Translations under genes and position numbers: made by a program
Source: Neoscytalidium dimidiatum
Lineage: Eukaryota; Ascomycota; Dothideomycetes; Botryosphaeriales; Botryosphaeriaceae
Direction of reading: 5' to 3'
DNA: 64,000 nt
Assembly (NCBI GenBank): GCA_037367355.1
Contig: CM074698.1
Location: 3,534,001-3,598,000 of the forward strand
The notes under the pieces: model-generated
What the model was told of the DNA's origin: nothing
The model's database searches: none
What the model saw: the letters and a program-made list of their open reading frames with translations, nothing else
In this document: piece after piece, positions 60,255 through 64,000 of the stretch
Numbering within the stretch: the stretch's first letter is position 1
How the letters are laid out: the number at the start of each line of letters is the position of its first letter

Positions 60255-62137
60255 GCGTCCGTTTGGCCTTTTTCGCGTCGGTGATGCGCGGCGTTTGTTT
60301 ACCTCTCTCATTTCAGCGTGTCCTGCGTCCGATCTGGTAATGTTTGTTGCCGCTCTTGTTGGCGGCTTCACGGATCTCCTTGGATTTTTCTCTTTTTCCC
60401 ATCTCTTTTGCCATTCTTCATCATTTGTTTCTGCTTTTCCTATATCCCCTACTTGCGATCTGGTCGAGGGAAAAAGAATCTTCTGTTTTTTTTCAAAAAG
60501 GGAAAAAAAGGGTAAAAGAGATGGAGATACTCAAGGGAAAGGGTACTTCTGCTGCGCTTTTTTAAGTCCTTTTTAGGCCTTGTTTTGTTTCTTGGCTTTG
60601 CCATTTACAGTCACGACAGCGATATTTTACGATCTGAATGAGCTTAAAGAGTAAGGGAGAAATAGCGGCGAAAGGGTTGTTGTAGTCTGTTGTTTTGATA
60701 TCTGTCTGGAAAGGTTAAATTGTGTTAGTAGTGTCTTGTTATATAGACCAGTTTCTTTTTCCCTTACTCTCCTTTGTCATTCATCCCAGGAACCGCGGGA
60801 AACTGCTGGGATAAGCTGGATGGGTAGGGCTGGGTTGGGTTGGCATGGATGGGCGGAAAGGGCGAAAGGGACTACAAAAGAAGTCGGCGAAGAACAGTTT
60901 GTACAGTGTAAGCAGATATTACTATTCGAGATTGCATTCAGCGAGGTAGTCAAGGGGATAAGTGGGGAGACAAATTGTATATTTGTACATGTTGACGTCC
61001 GTCTTTGGAGAGTTGTTCTATGGCACCTTCTCCAGCGGCACCGGCCCTCCGCTCTCGAAAGTACGGTGCAGTACGGTTGCGGAACTGCTTTTAATTACAT
61101 AGCATGGGGCGCTCTGCGGCCACATCTAGGTGCGCGCATTGAATCTCGGGTTCTCCTTGGCCTAGCCTCGGAGAGCATTGGGAAGGCTACAGACAGCGTG
61201 GACAACAGCAGCCTAGTTAAGAAGGGATCTACTCTGCTGAATGTCGTTCTCGTACATAGGACCCACCGTTGAGCTTTACGAAGAATTTCCCAAGGGATCG
61301 CCACTAAATATCTTCTAATGACGTACGGGTATTTTGCAGCTGTCAGGGTCTCCTTCGAGAGCAGGTGGAGATGATCGTCGGCTTCGGTCGTGGATCATTG
61401 CATCCTTCGAAAATCGCAAATGCAGAGCACGCAGCACGTAAAAAAAAAAAAAAAATTCTTGCTGGAAAATGCATGCCAACGCGTACGATCGCACCAACAA
61501 GAATGGTGAATTGCGACGCTCTAATGCTTACTTAGAGAGTTGCAGCACTGAATATGCGTTTTGATGCAAATCGCAGTTTGTTGATAATCAGTAGTATGCC
61601 ATCGGTTGTTCCGCCCCAGCTTGGTCCCATCGCACCCCCTGTCGAGGGTTCTCAATGGCAAACAAATTGGATATAGGCTAGGGCCTCCCCAAAACTCTGC
61701 TGCGTGCGTACTTTCGGAGCCACGGGCTTCTAAAAAATGTCCTCACCCCGGTCGGACCCCGTAAATGTGTGACGGCAGAATTCGTGTCTCCCACTTTAGA
61801 CGGGCGTACAGGAGAACACAAGGCAGGCAGCCACACATGATTGGCTTACATGCACCAGTCGACCGACTTCACAGTCTGAATGATTCGGCACAGCCCGCTC
61901 CTTGAATTTCCCTTCCAACAAGCTTATTTAACTCACGTATGGTACGCTATAGCGGCGCAGAGCGTTTTTTTTTTATTCCCAACGGGTGATCTCGTTCTTC
62001 AACCGCCGCCAAGGATAACGGGTTAGCCCGCCCTTGTAGGCACATCGAGATTCCAAGCCCACCTGCGTGTCTCCTCAGTCTTGTTTGTGAATACTCCTTC
62101 ATAACTACTCCCAACATAACAGTGCAATCTTATAGAC
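60255..62137. other. Intergenic, about 1.9 kb
   Basis: 3' flank of the serine-rich gene followed by sequence with only short open frames. Poly-A/T runs occur near 61440 and 61968. No gene recognised. Confidence 0.5.
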
Positions 62138-63493
62138 ATGATGCAAGACAAGCGAGAAGATTTCCACGATCCGGACGCGCTTTCAGATTCCGAAATTAGG
62201 ATGGAATCTGACCGATTTCTACCAACACCGGCAACACAGACGCAGAGCAAAGCCTCACTGATTCCCGTACCTCTTTTTGGAGCGCCAGTATCACCCACTG
62301 AGGTCGCATTCGTTCGATGAGCTGACAACTCCATCAGGGGATGGATCGCTGCAAGCGCAGCCGTCATCATCTTCAACAAATGGATTCTGCACACCGTTGG
62401 TTTCTCTTTCCTTAAGCCACCTTGCTCATCCCCTTGTCCACCTCCCATGCCCACATCCCACATCACAAAATAGCCATCTTCCTTACAACATGGCACATGG
62501 TTTTCACTACTATCGTGACCCAAACCCTAACTCGCTTCACCAAAGTCCTTGACTCCTGCCACAAAAGTGCCCACGACTACGCGCCAGACCTACGTCCGCG
62601 CCATCCTCCCTATCGCGGTCTTCATGACCCTCTCCCTCATCTGCGGCAATATCGCCTACCTCTACCTCAGCGTCTCCTTTATCCAAATGCTCAAGGTGCA
62701 CACGTCCCCCTTTCTCCCCTACCTCCCTTTCCCCCCATCCAACCCCTCCCACTCACGACCGGGGAAACCTCCCCCTCCCCCTCTCCCAAAAACAGGCAAC
62801 CAACCCCCTCGCCACCCTCACGACAAGCTGGCTCCCCGGCCTCGCAACGCCCAACCTCTCCACCTTCAGCAAAAGCCGCCCTCATCGTCCTCGGCGTCAT
62901 CATCGTCTCGACCGGCAAGATCCAGTTCCTCCCTGCCGGACTTCCTGATCCAGATCGCCGGCATCGTCTCCGAGGCGACGCGCCTCAGCCTCGTGCAGCG
63001 CATCCTCAGCGGCGAGAAGTACGAGACGGATCGCGCCCGTGTCGCTCTGCTGCTTCGCGCCCGCCACCGTCGCGACGAACCCGGTCCCGATGCTCGCTTT
63101 CGAGCGCCTGGAGATGACGGTGGGGGAAATGTGCGGGGGCTTCAAGGGGCTGGGTGCGCTGGTCGCGAACGCGGCGATGGCGTTCTTGCTGGAATGTTGT
63201 GGTGGTCGCGTTTACTGGCAGGACGTCTGCCGCCGCGTCGACGCTGTGGGGCGTGCTGAAGGATATTTTTGCTCGTCGTTGCGTCGGTGGTGTGTTTTTC
63301 TGGATCCCGTGATGTGGACGCGGGCGTTTGGGTATTCGATCTCGTTTGGCGGTTGGTGTATTATAAGCTTGGAGCGGAGGAGTTTAGGAGCCTGTTGAGC
63401 AGCGGGGTCGGTGTGCTGGCGGGGAGTTGGTTCGTTCTGAAATGTTTCAATTACGGCAAGTTTAGAGAAAAAAAAAAAACGGATGTATTGTAA
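62138..63493 (+). pseudogene. Broken triose-phosphate/nucleotide-sugar transporter (TPT family) gene
   Basis: Fragments in different frames together follow the fungal TPT-family order: WIAASAAVIIFNKWILHTVG, IFLTTWHMVFTTIVTQ, ILPIAVFMTLSLICGNIAYL, IQMLK, a 100-bp intron, ATNPLAT, then VLGVIIVSTGKIQF, FLIQIAGIVSEATRLS, VSLCCFAPA and finally FGYSISFGG with LVYYKLGAEEF. Breaks: an in-frame TGA at 62318 unless it lies in a lost intron; the first internal intron (62412-62473) has TTAAGC where GTAAGC is expected; one-base frame changes near 62564, 62872, 62940, 63035, 63192, 63268 and 63298 (each reads as an extra base), and near 63352 (reads as a missing base). Protein identity between breaks is well kept, so decay is recent or the region carries sequence errors. 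No other gene in the window shows such breaks. Confidence 0.75.
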
Positions 63494-63812
63494 TAGGAGA
63501 AAAGGGGCTATACACGTGGTACTTGGTGCTCTTTCTAGTTTCTCAGTTTCCTTTCTAAACTGCTATATATCTTTTAGCCCTCGGAAAGCTGTTCACCAGA
63601 GCCGGAATCTCACTGTAGAAGCCCGTCAAATGAGAGTAAATTTGTCACATAGTTTCCTTTAGAGAATATCAAGTGCGAGTGACGAAAGTTCTGACACACA
63701 TGCCCCTAATGACAGATGCAACTCTTGGATTACCCGGGTACTCTCCGCAAATTCATCAAACACATATCCATGACACAGAATGCCTCGACCCTACGTAGCA
63801 CTTAATGAAACG
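63494..63812. other. Intergenic between the pseudogene and the right-edge gene
   Basis: Two convergent 3' ends; nothing recognised. Confidence 0.45.
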
Positions 63813-64000
63813 CTAACCCTTGCCATCATCCAAGTACGACCGCGATCTCAGATCGAAAGGGACCTTGAGTGCCCTCGTCCATGAAGGGCCTTCCGGTTCA
63901 GAATACTCTCCTCCAGCACCAAATTGGTCCTCATCTTCGTATATCATTGAGTCAGGGTGGATAGTCCTTCCAAAGGCACTCGCCTGGCCATTCAGTGTGT
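63813..64000 (-). CDS. C-terminal end of an unrecognised protein, cut by the window edge
   Basis: An open minus-strand frame enters from the right edge and runs 61 codons to a TAG at 63813-63815. The peptide is protein-like in composition, e.g. TIHPDSMIYEDEDQFG and WTRALKVPFDLRSRSYLDD, with an acidic middle and a basic tail. No domain is recognised in this part. It could be a last exon; its upstream sequence lies outside the window. Confidence 0.5.
   Translation of the reverse strand, partial: TLNGQASAFGRTIHPDSMIYEDEDQFGAGGEYSEPEGPSWTRALKVPFDLRSRSYLDDGKG

Overview
The window is nuclear DNA of a filamentous ascomycete (Pezizomycotina). Genes are intron-bearing, with mostly 50-115 bp GT-AG introns; they sit on both strands with no operons, are GC-rich, and include families typical of this group (HET-domain protein, hybrid histidine kinase, Nrd1/Seb1, Abp2, PMT). 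A dothideomycete is my guess from the look of the proteins, not something I could test. All exon structures were worked out by hand from reading frames, splice signals and family conservation.

Layout: 1.8-4.5 kb, a vacuolar polyphosphate (VTC) complex subunit (-); 6-10.5 kb, a large hybrid histidine kinase (-); 11.8-14.3 kb, an ARS-binding protein 2 homologue (-); 15-16.2 kb, a peroxisomal adenine-nucleotide carrier (+); 16.9 kb, an initiator tRNA-Met gene interrupted by an unusual intron (+); 18.2-20.8 kb, Nrd1/Seb1 (-); 21.7-25.8 kb, mitochondrial citrate synthase followed by a Yhm2-type citrate carrier (both +); 26.8 kb, tRNA-Asn with an ordinary intron (-); 28.4-30.9 kb, an MFS sugar transporter (+); 31.7-34.1 kb, protein O-mannosyltransferase Pmt2 (+); 35 kb, a small secreted protein (-); 37.1-38.3 kb, an Atg37/ACBD5-like acyl-CoA-binding membrane protein (-); 39.4-42.3 kb, gamma-tubulin complex GCP2 (+); 42.9-43.7 kb, a calcineurin-like phosphoesterase (-); 44.2-46.5 kb, a HET protein (+); 46.8-49.7 kb, 4-hydroxyphenylpyruvate dioxygenase (-) divergent from a TTC36 homologue (+); 49.7-50.4 kb, a YwbE/zinc-finger protein (-); 50.9-52.7 kb, a flavocytochrome b2-like enzyme (+); 52.7-57.4 kb, a gene-poor stretch with a degenerate ~100-bp tandem repeat; 57.5-60.3 kb, a serine-rich protein with C-terminal membrane segments (+); 62.1-63.5 kb, a broken triose-phosphate/nucleotide-sugar transporter gene (+); 63.8-64 kb, the 3' end of a gene running off the window (-).

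Most of the window is ordinary housekeeping chromosome. Three arrangements stand out. The initiator tRNA-Met gene folds perfectly only if a 56-nt segment is removed; that segment has GT...AG ends and a CTAAT branch-like motif and lies in the D-stem, not in the anticodon loop where nuclear tRNA introns normally lie. HPPD and TTC36, whose mammalian products interact, share one divergent promoter region. Citrate synthase is followed directly by the carrier that exports its product.
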